Source of the DNA: Thiosymbion sp942492625
GTDB taxonomy: Bacteria > Pseudomonadota > Gammaproteobacteria > Chromatiales > Chromatiaceae
Length of the DNA stretch: 64,000 bases
Assembly (NCBI GenBank): GCA_942492625.1
Contig: CALOFM010000006.1
Coordinates: 1 to 64,000, forward strand
Direction of reading: 5' to 3'
Position 1 is the first letter of the stretch, and each line of letters starts with the position of its first letter. The notes under the pieces are model-generated. The model had not been told where the DNA came from. It did not search any database and worked only from the letters and a program-made list of their open reading frames with translations. Below are positions 18,099 through 26,747 of the stretch, one piece after another. The position numbers were made by a program, and so were the translations under genes.

Positions 18099-18770
18099 AT
18101 GTGGTTCATGAATTTCGACATCCCCTCTCACAGGGCATTACCACTGCTGCTGCTTCTCGCCTGTGCCGCGCCCGGCGGCATCTCTGCAGAGCAGAGCAAG
18201 CGAGACCTTATGGCCAATGCCATGGCGAGGATGATGGACGCCATGGGTCTTTTCGATTCCGCGTCCTCGCAACAAGGCGGCGGAACAGGTCCCGACCCCT
18301 TCCCCATGATGGATCCGCTCGGTGCCGCGGGTTGGGGCCCCGGATTCGGCATGCCCCGGGGCAGCCCATTTCAGGACCGGTCCCGCGCCTTCGCGATGGG
18401 AGAGATGATGAAGCAGCTCTCGGGCGCAATGCCTGGACTCAACTCCGCGCCGGGTCCCGGCGGCGGATGGCCGGCGTCACGGCTCGAAGGCGTCTGGGAG
18501 GGCCGCAACGGCGAGTTGCTGATCGTCCAAGGTGGCCGATTTCGGATCTACTCCCCGGGTATGCAACGGGTGGACGGGTTGATTCAGATCCGGAGCGATC
18601 GTCTCGCCCTCTACAACCCGCAGGATGAGCAGGCGCAGCCCTTCAAGTTCGCTGAATCCCGAGGCCGCTTGATTATGCGAGGTCTGGACGGGCAGACATA
18701 CCTCTACCGCCGCCTGCGGTTGGACGGCAGGCAGCCCGGAGGGACATCCAAAGCGCCTTCATTGCGCTGA
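18099..18770 (+). CDS. Secreted protein of unknown function, Gly/Pro/Met-rich N-terminal half
   Basis: 223 residues. A hydrophobic stretch (ALPLLLLLACAAPGGISAEQ) near residues 13-32 looks like a Sec signal; the cysteine within it is not in a good lipobox. The next ~110 residues are low-complexity, rich in Gly, Pro and Met. The last ~80 residues are a compact beta-rich unit beginning LEGVWEGRNGELLIVQGG and continuing FRIYSPGMQRVDG to YLYRRLRLDG. It resembles small lipocalin-like or DUF domains only in general pattern. Isolated gene, convergent with the TauE gene. Confidence 0.65.
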   Translation: MWFMNFDIPSHRALPLLLLLACAAPGGISAEQSKRDLMANAMARMMDAMGLFDSASSQQGGGTGPDPFPMMDPLGAAGWGPGFGMPRGSPFQDRSRAFAMGEMMKQLSGAMPGLNSAPGPGGGWPASRLEGVWEGRNGELLIVQGGRFRIYSPGMQRVDGLIQIRSDRLALYNPQDEQAQPFKFAESRGRLIMRGLDGQTYLYRRLRLDGRQPGGTSKAPSLR

Positions 18771-18868
18771 CAGGGCGCTGACAGAGCGTTTGTCTCGACG
18801 GTCTCTGCGCCTTGGCGATTCAATTACTATTTCCAGGATCATCAGCGCAACTTTAGGCGGCTCGCGGC

Positions 18869-19663
18869 TCAACCAAGCAGCAACTTGGTCCCCACGACCA
18901 GCACCAGCACGGCGAAAATCCGCTTCAGCACCGATAGAGGAAGGGTGTGGGCGAGGCGCGCCCCCAAAGGCGCCGCCGGGGCACTCGCAAACAGAATACC
19001 CACCACCGCCGGCCAGTAAACGAAACCCGTACTGCCAACAGGTAATCCCTCTCTGCCCCAACCCACCGCAATAAAGCCCAGGGCGCCGGCCAGCGCGATG
19101 GGAGGCCCGCAGGCGCTGGAGGTCGCGACCGCCCGGCGCATGTCCACACCGGCGCGAACCAGAAAGGGCACGGTGAGAGTCCCGCCGCCGATGCCAAGGA
19201 GCGCGGACAGGGAGCCGATACCTGTGCCGATCATCCCGATACCCAAGGAGCCCGGCAACCCGCGGATGTCGCCCTGGTTGCCGGGCCAAAGCATGCGCAC
19301 CCCTACATAGAGCTGAAAGCACCCGAAGATGCGCCGCAGCCAGGCCTCGGCGAGCAGCCCGGCGACGGCCGATCCGATCCAGGCGCCGATGACGATCCAA
19401 GGAACCAGAATGCGCACTAGGTCCCAGCGCACTGCGCCCCGGCGATGGTGCGACCAGGCCGATGCGCTCCCGGTCCCGATCAAGGTCGCCAGCGATGTCC
19501 CCACGGCAAGATGGAAGATCCAATCCGAAACAAAACCCGCCTCCACGAAAACCCAGACCAGCGCCGGCACTACGACGACCCCGCCACCGACCCCGAGCAT
19601 CCCGGCTATCAACCCTGCGACGACGCCGGTTCCCAGGTAGGCCGTGAGCTCTACCAGGGTCAT
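18869..19663 (-). CDS. Sulfite exporter TauE/SafE family membrane protein
   Basis: 264 residues, about eight membrane helices in two homologous halves. Both halves carry the family's Gly-rich motif: AGMLGVGGGVVVVPAL in the first and SALLGIGGGTLTVPFL in the second, each followed by AxxTS-like helices (AVGTSLATLI, AVATSSACGPP). The family exports sulfite, sulfoacetate or related organosulfur anions, but many members are uncharacterised. It is divergent from the gene at 19802, with a 138-base intergenic region likely to hold both promoters. Confidence 0.9.
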   Translation of the reverse strand: MTLVELTAYLGTGVVAGLIAGMLGVGGGVVVVPALVWVFVEAGFVSDWIFHLAVGTSLATLIGTGSASAWSHHRRGAVRWDLVRILVPWIVIGAWIGSAVAGLLAEAWLRRIFGCFQLYVGVRMLWPGNQGDIRGLPGSLGIGMIGTGIGSLSALLGIGGGTLTVPFLVRAGVDMRRAVATSSACGPPIALAGALGFIAVGWGREGLPVGSTGFVYWPAVVGILFASAPAAPLGARLAHTLPLSVLKRIFAVLVLVVGTKLLLG

Positions 19664-19801
19664 TGCCGCGGCGCCCTCGATGCACCTGCGGCAGATGGGT
19701 GAAACCCTCGCGATTGCGCAATAATAAGCGCACGGAGCGTCTCCGCTGATTGAGGCTTTGTCAATTTCTCACTTCCGGTTTCAAGGCATGGGTCGACTAA
19801 C

Positions 19802-20701
19802 ATGATCAATCACCGCGTCTGTATATTGGGCGGGACCGGCTTCGTCGGTCACCATCTCGCCAACCGGCTGGCGGCGTCCGGTTACAGCAGCCGCATCCCA
19901 ACCCGACACCCGGATCGGCATCGTGACCTGCAGCTGGTACCTGGCATCGAGGTGCGTCAAACGGGTCTGTTCGAGCCGGGTGCCTTGGAAACACAGTTGG
20001 AAGGCTGCACCGCCGTCGTCAACCTGGTCGGCATCCTCAACGAGTCCGGTGGCCGAACCTTCCAACAAGCCCACGTGGACTTGGTGCAGCGCACCAGCGT
20101 GGCGGCGCAAACGGTTGGCGTAACCCGTTACCTTCACATGAGCGCATTGCACGCGGACGCAACAAAGGGTGCAAGCCTCTACCTGCGCACAAAGGGCGCC
20201 GGCGAGGATCTTGCTCACGCGCAGACCGGACTCACCGTTACAAGCTTCCGTCCCTGCGTCATCTTCGGCCCGGGAGACAGCTTCTTCAACCGCTTTTCCG
20301 CCTTGCTCAAGACCGCGCCGGGGCTGTTTCCGCTCGCCTGCGCGCAGACCAGGTTTGCGCCGGTCTTCGTCGGCGACCTTGTCACCGCGATGATCGGCTC
20401 CTTGGCCGATACCGGCTCATCAGGCAAAAGATACGACCTGTGCGGCCCGAGAATCTACAGCCTAAAGGAGCTGGTGGAATACACGGCAGGCCTCATCGGG
20501 CGCCAGACCAGGATAATCCCGCTCAACGACTTCAGCTCCCGCCTCCAGGCCCGCATCCTACAGCATGTTCCCGGCAAGCCCTTCACCATGGACAACTACC
20601 TATCCCTGCAAACGGACAGCGTCTGTGCGCACAACGCCCTGATGGAGCTAGGGATCAAACCCAGATCCGTAGAGACGGTGGCCCCCACCTACGTGCGGTG
20701 A
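19802..20701 (+). CDS. NAD(P)-binding protein of the complex I NDUFA9 / atypical SDR family
   Basis: 299 residues with an N-terminal Rossmann fold: CILGGTGFVGHHLANRLAA (GxxGxxG), then VVNLVGILNESGGRTFQQAHVD, and LHMSALHADATKGASLYLRTK, the last holding a Tyr-x3-Lys-like YLRTK in the position of the SDR catalytic pair. This pattern is that of NDUFA9-like proteins, accessory subunits of respiratory complex I in mitochondria and alphaproteobacteria. The bacterial role is unproven. The convergent gene to the right belongs to the NDUFAF7/MidA family, also linked to complex I. Confidence 0.85.
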   Translation: MINHRVCILGGTGFVGHHLANRLAASGYSSRIPTRHPDRHRDLQLVPGIEVRQTGLFEPGALETQLEGCTAVVNLVGILNESGGRTFQQAHVDLVQRTSVAAQTVGVTRYLHMSALHADATKGASLYLRTKGAGEDLAHAQTGLTVTSFRPCVIFGPGDSFFNRFSALLKTAPGLFPLACAQTRFAPVFVGDLVTAMIGSLADTGSSGKRYDLCGPRIYSLKELVEYTAGLIGRQTRIIPLNDFSSRLQARILQHVPGKPFTMDNYLSLQTDSVCAHNALMELGIKPRSVETVAPTYVR

Positions 20702-20893
20702 GCAACCCGTATGGCGTAGCGGCATACCGTCCCGCAGGCGCAGCTCGCGTTGGAGGCGGGGGACGACGGGTCCGCTACGGCCATCATCGTCACCACAACG
20801 CACTGACGCGATCCATTGCGCCTCTGGCAGCGACGCGCCCATATCCACGCGATCACCGAGGGAGCGGGCCTGCGCACCGCGATCGCTACCAGC

Positions 20894-22081
20894 TCACCAT
20901 TCACCAAGCCGGCCACGCAAATCGCGAAAGGAGAATCCCATCCATCTCCGTTCCAGGCCCTTCTGCAGCCCCATCACCTGAAAACGCTCGCCCATGGCAG
21001 AAGGCAGCACCAGCTGCTTGGCACCCAGAATCAGGTCGATGGCATCGGGATCGCCTGCAATCTCGGCCAGCAAGCGGTCCAAACCACAGCCGATGAGAAA
21101 GTGGGCCTGGGTCGTGAAGCCAGCGAGCCGCAGCCCGGCAAGGCTTGCCGCCTCCGCTGCGGAGGTGAAATCCACGTGAGCCGTGATGTCCTGCAGACCC
21201 GGATGGAAATAAGGATCTGCCCGCGCGCGGTGGCGATAGTGACACATCAGGGTACCTTTGCTGCGCTCGGCCAGATAATACACACTGCGCGGGTAGCCGT
21301 AGTCGATCAGCAGGGCCAGTCCAGCGTCCATGGACTCTGCGAGGGCCCTGATCCAGGGGCCCAAGCGAAGATTGATCTCCGATTCGTAGCCCGGATCGAC
21401 CGCCAGCCCAGCGCTCTGAAGCGCCTGCACCGCCTCCACGAGGCCGGGACTCGCAGGTGCGCCCGCGACCTCTTCCCAGCCGTCCCCGGAGGGCTTCACG
21501 AACAGCTCCAAGGGCTCGCGGTCTGCGCCGATCCGGAAACGATGCACGGGCATGGCGTCCAGCACCTCGTTGGCCAGCACGCAGCCGCGAAACCCGGTCG
21601 GCAGGCGGTCGAGCCATTGGACCCGAGGCAGCAGATCGGGCAGGCGCTTTGTAAGTAAACTCTGCTGGCGCTCACGCAGATCCGGACTCGGCTCCAGGAT
21701 GAGATAACGCGAGGGCAGGCTTCCCTGACCGGCAAGGGCGGACAAAACCTCCGCCGACAGAGCCCCGCTCCCGGCACCGAATTCCATGATGCTGCCGCCT
21801 TGCAGAGCATCCAGCGCCTGCAGACACTGCTCGGCAACGCAGCGGCCAAACAGGGGGGAGAGCTCGGGAGCCGTCACAAAATCCCCCTGCGCGCCGAGCT
21901 TCCGCGCCCCGGCCACGTAATACCCCATCCCGCGAGCGTAAAGGGCCAACTCCATGAAGCGATCGAAGGGCAGTAGACCGCCTCGGGCACGCGCTTCATC
22001 ACGGATCAGATCCGCTAAGCGCCGGCTATGCGCGGCCGCCGCCTCAGGCGCATTGCCTTGCGTTTCTGGTGAATATCCCAT
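20894..22081 (-). CDS. Class I SAM-dependent methyltransferase, MidA/NDUFAF7 (DUF185) family
   Basis: 395 residues. The family starts with LPFDRFMELALYARGMGYYV, then DFVTAPELSPLFGRCVAEQ, followed by the SAM-binding segment IMEFGAGSGALSAEVL and YLILEPSPDLRERQ. LANEVLDAMPVHRF is the family's post-motif. In mitochondria NDUFAF7 dimethylates an arginine in complex I subunit NDUFS2; bacterial targets are not established. Start at 22081; the 280 bases before it (22082-22363) hold the divergent promoters for this gene and folM and no other gene I can support. Confidence 0.9.
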   Translation of the reverse strand: MGYSPETQGNAPEAAAAHSRRLADLIRDEARARGGLLPFDRFMELALYARGMGYYVAGARKLGAQGDFVTAPELSPLFGRCVAEQCLQALDALQGGSIMEFGAGSGALSAEVLSALAGQGSLPSRYLILEPSPDLRERQQSLLTKRLPDLLPRVQWLDRLPTGFRGCVLANEVLDAMPVHRFRIGADREPLELFVKPSGDGWEEVAGAPASPGLVEAVQALQSAGLAVDPGYESEINLRLGPWIRALAESMDAGLALLIDYGYPRSVYYLAERSKGTLMCHYRHRARADPYFHPGLQDITAHVDFTSAAEAASLAGLRLAGFTTQAHFLIGCGLDRLLAEIAGDPDAIDLILGAKQLVLPSAMGERFQVMGLQKGLERRWMGFSFRDLRGRLGEW

Positions 22082-22363
22082 GTTTCTCTATTTTGCGACA
22101 AATGCACGCGAATAACCGCAAACAACTTCGAAAATCATAGTCTTACGGCCATCCCAAAAGAAGACCGCGGCTGCTCCCCGCGATCAGGGCTGGCAACCAC
22201 AGAAAATGCGCAAACCGCCTGAAAGGACGACACATACCAGCCTGGAGCAGCGCCCCGGGAGCTAGGGGCCTTGATATCCCAGCTCTGAAAGGGCGTGACA
22301 TATCGCTCTCGGAGTGTGAGCAGTCTAAGATAGTCAACAGATGGAAAAACTCGGAGGCATCCA

Positions 22364-23119
22364 GTGACGCAACACTCGGAAGGTCTTGCTGGAAAGGTAG
22401 CACTGATCACCGGCGCTGCCCAACGGATCGGTGCCGAGATCGCGCGGAGCCTGCACGCGCAAGGGATGGACCTTGCCCTGCATTACCGCAGCTCGGCAAG
22501 CGCGGCAATGGACCTTAAGAAGGAGCTGGAAGGGTCTCGGCCGGGTTCTGTCCGGCTGCTCCAAGCAGATCTCAACAAGTGCATAGGCTTCATGGCTCTG
22601 ATCGAGCGGGTCCGAGCGTTTCGCGGCAGGTTGGACGTCTTGGTCAACAACGCCTCCAGCTTCTACCCGACGCCCCTGGGCGACGCCAGCGAAGATCAAT
22701 GGGAGGATCTCCTCGGCTCCAATCTAAAAGGCCCTTTTTTTCTGACCAAAGAGGCCGCCCCCTTGCTTCGCTCCAGCGAAGGCTGCGTTATCAACCTGGT
22801 GGACATACACGCCGAGCGGCCCCTCAAGGACCACCCCATCTACTCCATCGCTAAGGCTGGAAACGCCATGATGGTCAAGACGCTGGCGCGAGAGCTGGGA
22901 CCGAAGGTGCGGGTCAACGGCATCGCACCCGGGGCCATCCTGTGGCCGCAGGAGGAGCTGAGCGAGGACGCCAAGGACGAGATCCTCTCACGCACCGCGC
23001 TCAAGCGCGCCGGCTCGGCGGAAGATATCGCCCGCACGCTGCTGTTCCTGGTCCGCGATGCAGACTACATCACCGGACAGATCGTCTCCGTGGACGGCGG
23101 TCGAATGCTGCAGCAGTGA
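22364..23119 (+). CDS. Pteridine reductase (FolM-like SDR)
   Basis: 251 residues from a GTG start. Short-chain dehydrogenase with an arginine in the dinucleotide loop as in NADPH-dependent pteridine reductases: ITGAAQRIGAEIARSLHAQG, NNASSFYPTPLGD, IHAERPLKDHPIYSIAKAG (Tyr-x3-Lys catalytic pair), and APGAILWPQEE. PTR1/FolM reduces dihydrobiopterin or dihydrofolate-type pterins. The segment SSFYPTPLG and the ARPxxxxPxYxxAK spacing separate this group from FabG. It sits beside folK and folB, consistent with folate or pterin metabolism. Confidence 0.88.
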   Translation: MTQHSEGLAGKVALITGAAQRIGAEIARSLHAQGMDLALHYRSSASAAMDLKKELEGSRPGSVRLLQADLNKCIGFMALIERVRAFRGRLDVLVNNASSFYPTPLGDASEDQWEDLLGSNLKGPFFLTKEAAPLLRSSEGCVINLVDIHAERPLKDHPIYSIAKAGNAMMVKTLARELGPKVRVNGIAPGAILWPQEELSEDAKDEILSRTALKRAGSAEDIARTLLFLVRDADYITGQIVSVDGGRMLQQ

Positions 23120-23352
23120 GCAACGACAACGACAAGCCCGTCCTGCACCAAGGCGGGGACTGCAGCTCTCCCTATCCGGTCAGCCGCCTCTCGCCGGCCT
23201 TCCAGACGACGGGGTGCTACGTAAGGTTAGTTCTCGCGTTCGCGTGCGACCAGCGGAAAAGTCGCAGGCCCCCCGGCGCATACTGCAACTCAAGACACGG
23301 ATTTCGAGCGGCTCAGGCGTCGAAATCGAAGGCGACCGGGGCAAGGATCTGA
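23116..23352 (+). CDS. Possible short ORF translationally coupled to folM
   Basis: A GTG overlapping the folM stop (GTGA) opens a 78-codon frame beginning SNDNDKPVLHQGGDC and SPYPVSRLSPAF, then becoming Arg/Cys-rich. The first ~30 residues look protein-like and the rest does not, so it may be the start of a gene that has lost its frame, or a chance ORF. It overlaps the 3' end of folK by 40 bases on the other strand. Low confidence. Confidence 0.25.
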   Translation: MSNDNDKPVLHQGGDCSSPYPVSRLSPAFQTTGCYVRLVLAFACDQRKSRRPPGAYCNSRHGFRAAQASKSKATGARI

Positions 23353-23807
23353 GCGGCACAGTCGAAAGACTCCCACAGATCCCGGTAAGTACGGCCGCTG
23401 GTTGGGTGGATCTCGTCTGCGGCGACCTCGGCCAAGGGGCGCAGCACGAAGGCATAGCGCAGGATCTCATCCCGCGGCAGCGCGCAGCGGTCGACTATCC
23501 CGACCAAATCGCCGTATGTAAGAAGATCCAGGTCCAGGGTGCGGGGGGAGAACTTAGTCGACCCCCTGACCCGGCCGAAAGCATCCTCGATCTCCCGCAA
23601 CGAGGCGTCGATGCCGCCAACGCTCTCGGCCGCATCGAACCCGGCCACGAGGTTGTAGAAAGGCTGCCCGTCGAAACCGACCGCCTCGGACTCGTAGACC
23701 CGAGACAGAATCAGCTCACCGAATCGCTCGCGCAGGGCCTGAACGGCGCCACGGATGGAACGCTCCCGGTGCTGGTTGCTGCCGATGCTTATCCAGGCCC
23801 GGGGCAT
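23313..23807 (-). CDS. folK: 2-amino-4-hydroxy-6-hydroxymethyldihydropteridine diphosphokinase (FolK)
   Basis: Transfers pyrophosphate from ATP to 6-hydroxymethyl-7,8-dihydropterin in folate synthesis. About 164 residues from ATG 23807; a GTG twelve bases earlier is also possible. Family segments are WISIGSNQHRERSI, the loop VYESEAVGFDGQPFYNLVAGF, and RTLDLDLLTYGD with the metal-binding DLD, then LPRDEILRYAFVLRPLAEVA. The preceding bases (23820-23880) hold a C/G-rich stretch, CCTACCCCCCCC and AAAGGGGA, resembling dispersed intergenic repeats. Confidence 0.93.
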   Translation of the reverse strand: MPRAWISIGSNQHRERSIRGAVQALRERFGELILSRVYESEAVGFDGQPFYNLVAGFDAAESVGGIDASLREIEDAFGRVRGSTKFSPRTLDLDLLTYGDLVGIVDRCALPRDEILRYAFVLRPLAEVAADEIHPTSGRTYRDLWESFDCAAQILAPVAFDFDA

Positions 23808-23912
23808 GAGGCTACCCACGAAAAATCCCCTACCCCCCCCGCTTCAAAGGGGACCTTTTGTAGCAGCCTGGCGCGGAAGGAGAGAGCGTCGACGACTCGG
23901 TTATCTTGGCCA

Positions 23913-24272
23913 TCAGCATTTGCGCTCGCCGCGCTCGATGACCACGCCCACGTCTACCGCATCGGATACTGCGCCGATCTTGTTGAGGGTGAGACGGACC
24001 CAGCCGACACCGAACTCTTCGCGGATGATCCCCGCGCAGCGCTCCGCCAGGGTCTCCACCAACTCGAACCCGCTTTCGCCCACAAACTGCTTGAGACGCC
24101 TGGAAACGGCCTTATAGTTCAGGGCGTCCTCGATGCGGTCGCTGCTTGCTGCTCGCGCCACATCGGTGCTCATCTCCAGGTCCAGGATGACTGGTTGCTT
24201 GATCGCCTTCTCCCAGTCGTATATTCCGATGACGGTCTCGATGCGCAGCCCGCGCAGGAAGACGATGTCCAT
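23913..24272 (-). CDS. folB: Dihydroneopterin aldolase (FolB)
   Basis: Converts 7,8-dihydroneopterin to 6-hydroxymethyl-dihydropterin and glycolaldehyde. The start at 24272 (MDIVFLRGL) matches the usual FolB N-terminus; the frame is open to 24341 but the extra 23 residues are not family-like. 119 residues with YDWEKAIKQPVILDLEM, ALNYKAVSRRLKQFV, LVETLAERCA containing the catalytic-region Glu, and VRLTLNKIGAV near the end. It precedes folK on the same strand, with ~105 bases between. Confidence 0.93.
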   Translation of the reverse strand: MDIVFLRGLRIETVIGIYDWEKAIKQPVILDLEMSTDVARAASSDRIEDALNYKAVSRRLKQFVGESGFELVETLAERCAGIIREEFGVGWVRLTLNKIGAVSDAVDVGVVIERGERKC

Positions 24273-24523
24273 GCCGATACCCCTGATATATATGTCTTCC
24301 GCCATGGTAAGGGACGAAAGCAGGTTTACAACCTCAGGCACAACGTCTGTCTCTCCAACCGCGTCGAAAACGCAGAAGGCCCCTCGCCCGCACGTCCACC
24401 GCTGATTCGCGTTTCCCGCCAGTCACCTGATGTTATCGACCCCTTGGCGCTCTTTGCTCCTCGGCGGTTCAAAACCTTCTTTGGAGTTGACCCGGACTCG
24501 GATTGGGATTCCAATGTCGCGCC

Positions 24524-25129
24524 ATGATTGTGAACCTGCTCCTGATCGTCGGCGCCTACCTGCTGGGCTCCGTCTCCAGCGCCATCATCGTCTGCCGGCT
24601 CATGGGCCTGCCGGACCCCCGGACCCAGGGCTCCAACAACCCCGGCGCCACCAACGTGCTGCGCATCGGCGGCAAAAAGGCGGCGGCCGTCACACTCGTC
24701 GGCGACAGCCTCAAGGGACTGGTGCCCATGCTGATCGGTCACCTGCTGGGCGCGAGTCCGGCAGTGCTGGCGGCGACCGGACTCGCGGCCTTCCTCGGAC
24801 ACCTTTACCCCTTGTTCTTCGGCTTCCGGGGCGGAAAAGGTGTGGCGACTGCGCTCGGCGTACAGCTCGGGCTCTATTGGCCCATCGGTCTCTCGGTCGC
24901 CGCGATTTGGTTGTTCGTGGCCAAGGTGCTCAAGATCTCGTCACTGTCCGCCCTGATCTGCATGGCCCTGGCACCCGTCATCGTCTGGCTCTTCTGGCCC
25001 GCGCCGGTGCTGATCGGCGCACAGGTACTGATCACGGCGATCCTGTTCTGGCGTCACCGCAGCAATATCCGGAACCTGGTATCAGGCAAAGAAGACAAGC
25101 TCACCGACGAGCCAGACAAAGTCGAATGA
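24524..25129 (+). CDS. plsY: Glycerol-3-phosphate acyltransferase PlsY
   Basis: Inner-membrane enzyme that acylates glycerol 3-phosphate using acyl-phosphate, the first step of phospholipid synthesis in most bacteria. 201 residues from ATG 24524. The three conserved motifs are present: GSNNPGATNVLRIGG, the Gly-rich FRGGKGVATALG, and the C-terminal WRHRSNIRNLVSGKE. About five membrane helices. Divergent from folB, convergent with tsaD; this folB-plsY-tsaD arrangement is common in gammaproteobacteria. Confidence 0.95.
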   Translation: MIVNLLLIVGAYLLGSVSSAIIVCRLMGLPDPRTQGSNNPGATNVLRIGGKKAAAVTLVGDSLKGLVPMLIGHLLGASPAVLAATGLAAFLGHLYPLFFGFRGGKGVATALGVQLGLYWPIGLSVAAIWLFVAKVLKISSLSALICMALAPVIVWLFWPAPVLIGAQVLITAILFWRHRSNIRNLVSGKEDKLTDEPDKVE

Positions 25130-25141
25130 GGTGCCTGCTAA

Positions 25142-25186
25142 CGTAGCCCGGGTTCAGCGTAGCGAAACCCGAGAGCCGAAGGCTCA
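25142..25186. repeat. Intergenic inverted-repeat element between plsY and tsaD
   Basis: GTAGCCCGGGTT and AACCCGAG form an imperfect stem around CAGCGTAGCGA, followed by a second small stem GAGCC-GAA-GGCTC. The GTAGCCCGGGTTCAGC sequence is typical of dispersed intergenic repeats in GC-rich proteobacteria. It could also help to end transcription of the two convergent genes. Confidence 0.4.
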
Positions 25187-25317
25187 GATGCACGACCTGT
25201 CGAAGGCTTGGCCGAGCGGTGTCGATTCCAGCCTCCGCGACGAGGTCGGGCTGAGGAACGAATCCCATCAACCCGATTGGCATCGGTGCGTTCCTCCCAT
25301 CCCAAGGACTACCGAAA

Positions 25318-26345
25318 TCATACAGGCGGCAGCTCCTCCATAAGCCACCGCGCCCGTGGCTTGAAGGCCAAGGGCTCGGCCTGACCAGCCCGAAGCCGCT
25401 GCCAGCCGGCAAAGGCGATCATGGCCCCGTTGTCGGTGCAGAGTGCCGGGCGGGGATAGAAGACCTCGCCACCCTCCTTCTCCGCCATTTCATCCATCCG
25501 CGCTCGCAAGCGCCTGTTGGCGCTGACCCCGCCGGCAAGAATCAGACGCTTGCCCGCAGACTGACGCAGGGCACGCCGGCACTTGATCACCAGGGTGTCC
25601 ACCACGGCCTCCTCGAAGGCGCGGGCGATATCGGCGCGGGTACGGTCCGGATCGTCGGTTGCCGCCATCTCGCGATTGAGGGTGTTGAGGGTGAAGGTCT
25701 TGAGCCCGCTGAAGCTGAAATCGAGCCCGGGGCGATCGGTCATGGGCCGCGGAAAGCGGTAGCGCGTCGGGTCCCCCTGCTTCGGCAAGCTTCGCCAGTG
25801 CGGGACCTCCCGGATACGGCAGATCCAGGATCTTGGCGGTCTTGTCGAACGCCTCTCCCGCTGCGTCGTCCAGCGACTCCCCGAGCATCTGGTAGCGGCC
25901 GATACCATCCACCGCCACGAGCTGGGTGTGACCGCCGGACACCAGCAGCGCGACAAAAGGAAACGCCGGTGCGGGCTCCTCCAGCATGGGGGCGAGAAGG
26001 TGCCCCTCCATGTGGTGGACGCCGATGGCGGGTACGCCCCAGGCCCAGGCCAGACTGCGGCCAAAGGCGGACCCGACCAGCAGGGCACCGATCAAGCCCG
26101 GGCCCGCCGTGAAGGCCACGCCATCGATGGAGTCGTTGGACAAGCCCGGCCTCGTCGAGGACCTGACGGATCAAGGGGAGGGTCTTGCGGACATGGTCGC
26201 GGGAGGCGAGCTCCGGCACCACGCCGCCGAACTCGGCGTGGATCTCGACCTGACTGTAGACGGCATGAGCGAGCAGTCCGCGGTCGCCGTCGTAGACGGC
26301 AACGCCGGTCTCGTCGCAGGAGGTCTCGATTCCTAGTACACGCAT
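25318..26345 (-). pseudogene. tsaD: tRNA N6-threonylcarbamoyladenosine transferase TsaD, two single-base frameshifts
   Basis: TsaD installs t6A37 on ANN-decoding tRNAs with TsaB, TsaC and TsaE, and is normally essential. Three frames together give a full-length protein. The first starts MRVLGIETSCDETGVAVY and runs to GGVVPELASRDH and LDEAGL. The second carries FTAGPGLIGALLVG, HHMEGHLLAPMLE (metal-binding His pair) and VSGGHTQLV. The third carries FPRPMTDRPGLDFSFSGLKT, LAGGVSANRRLRA and CTDNGAMIAFAG. Breaks lie at about 26139-26145 and in the C5 run at 25773-25777; each is explained by one extra base. Because all catalytic motifs are intact and the gene is essential, sequence error is the simplest explanation. 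Confidence 0.88.
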
Positions 26346-26428
26346 TTGGCCCGTAGTTTATCCGTTTTCCGAGATTCCTAGACGGTTCCTTTTTAGACGG
26401 GATGGACGTCCACCAGCACACAAGAACT

Positions 26429-26458
26429 TTGCAAATGCTGGGAAAGCTTCAGTATAAT
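26429..26458 (+). promoter_or_regulatory. Sigma-70 promoter of the rpsU-yqeY-dnaG-rpoD operon
   Basis: TTGCAA (26429-26434), an 18-base spacer and a perfect TATAAT (26453-26458) stand ~55 bases before rpsU. This is the expected main promoter of the macromolecular-synthesis operon. Confidence 0.7.
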
Positions 26459-26512
26459 GCGCGGCTTCATTCCCAGTCATTGCTGACCGACCCAATCGAG
26501 GAAGTCTCTTCC

Positions 26513-26728
26513 ATGCCGAATGTCCGCGTAAAGGAAAACGAACCTTTCGAAGTCGCCCTGCGCCGATTCAAGCGCTCCTGCGAGAAGGCGGGTGTCCTCG
26601 CCGAGGTACGCCGCCGCGAGTTTTACGAGAAGCCCACCTCGGAGCGCAAGCGCAAGGCGGCAGCGGCAGTAAAACGCCATCACAAGAAGCTGCAGCGCGA
26701 GACCCGCCGCTGGGATCGCCCGTACTGA
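26513..26728 (+). CDS. rpsU: 30S ribosomal protein S21
   Basis: 71 residues, the standard length. Start at ATG 26513 (MPNVRVKENEPFEVALRRFK); an in-frame ATG at 26402 would add 37 unrelated residues and lies upstream of the promoter. The remainder, CEKAGVLAEVRRREFYEKPT and the basic tail RHHKKLQRETRR, is classical S21, which binds the small subunit near the anti-Shine-Dalgarno end of 16S rRNA. First gene of the operon with yqeY, dnaG and rpoD. Confidence 0.98.
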   Translation: MPNVRVKENEPFEVALRRFKRSCEKAGVLAEVRRREFYEKPTSERKRKAAAAVKRHHKKLQRETRRWDRPY

Positions 26729-26747
26729 GCCGCACCCCGCCCCGCCC

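Noticed and set aside
25204..25250. tRNA-like sequence GGCTTGGCCGAGCGGT after plsY
   Set aside because: Only the D-arm-like part matches; there is no acceptor stem, anticodon arm or T-arm in the right places.
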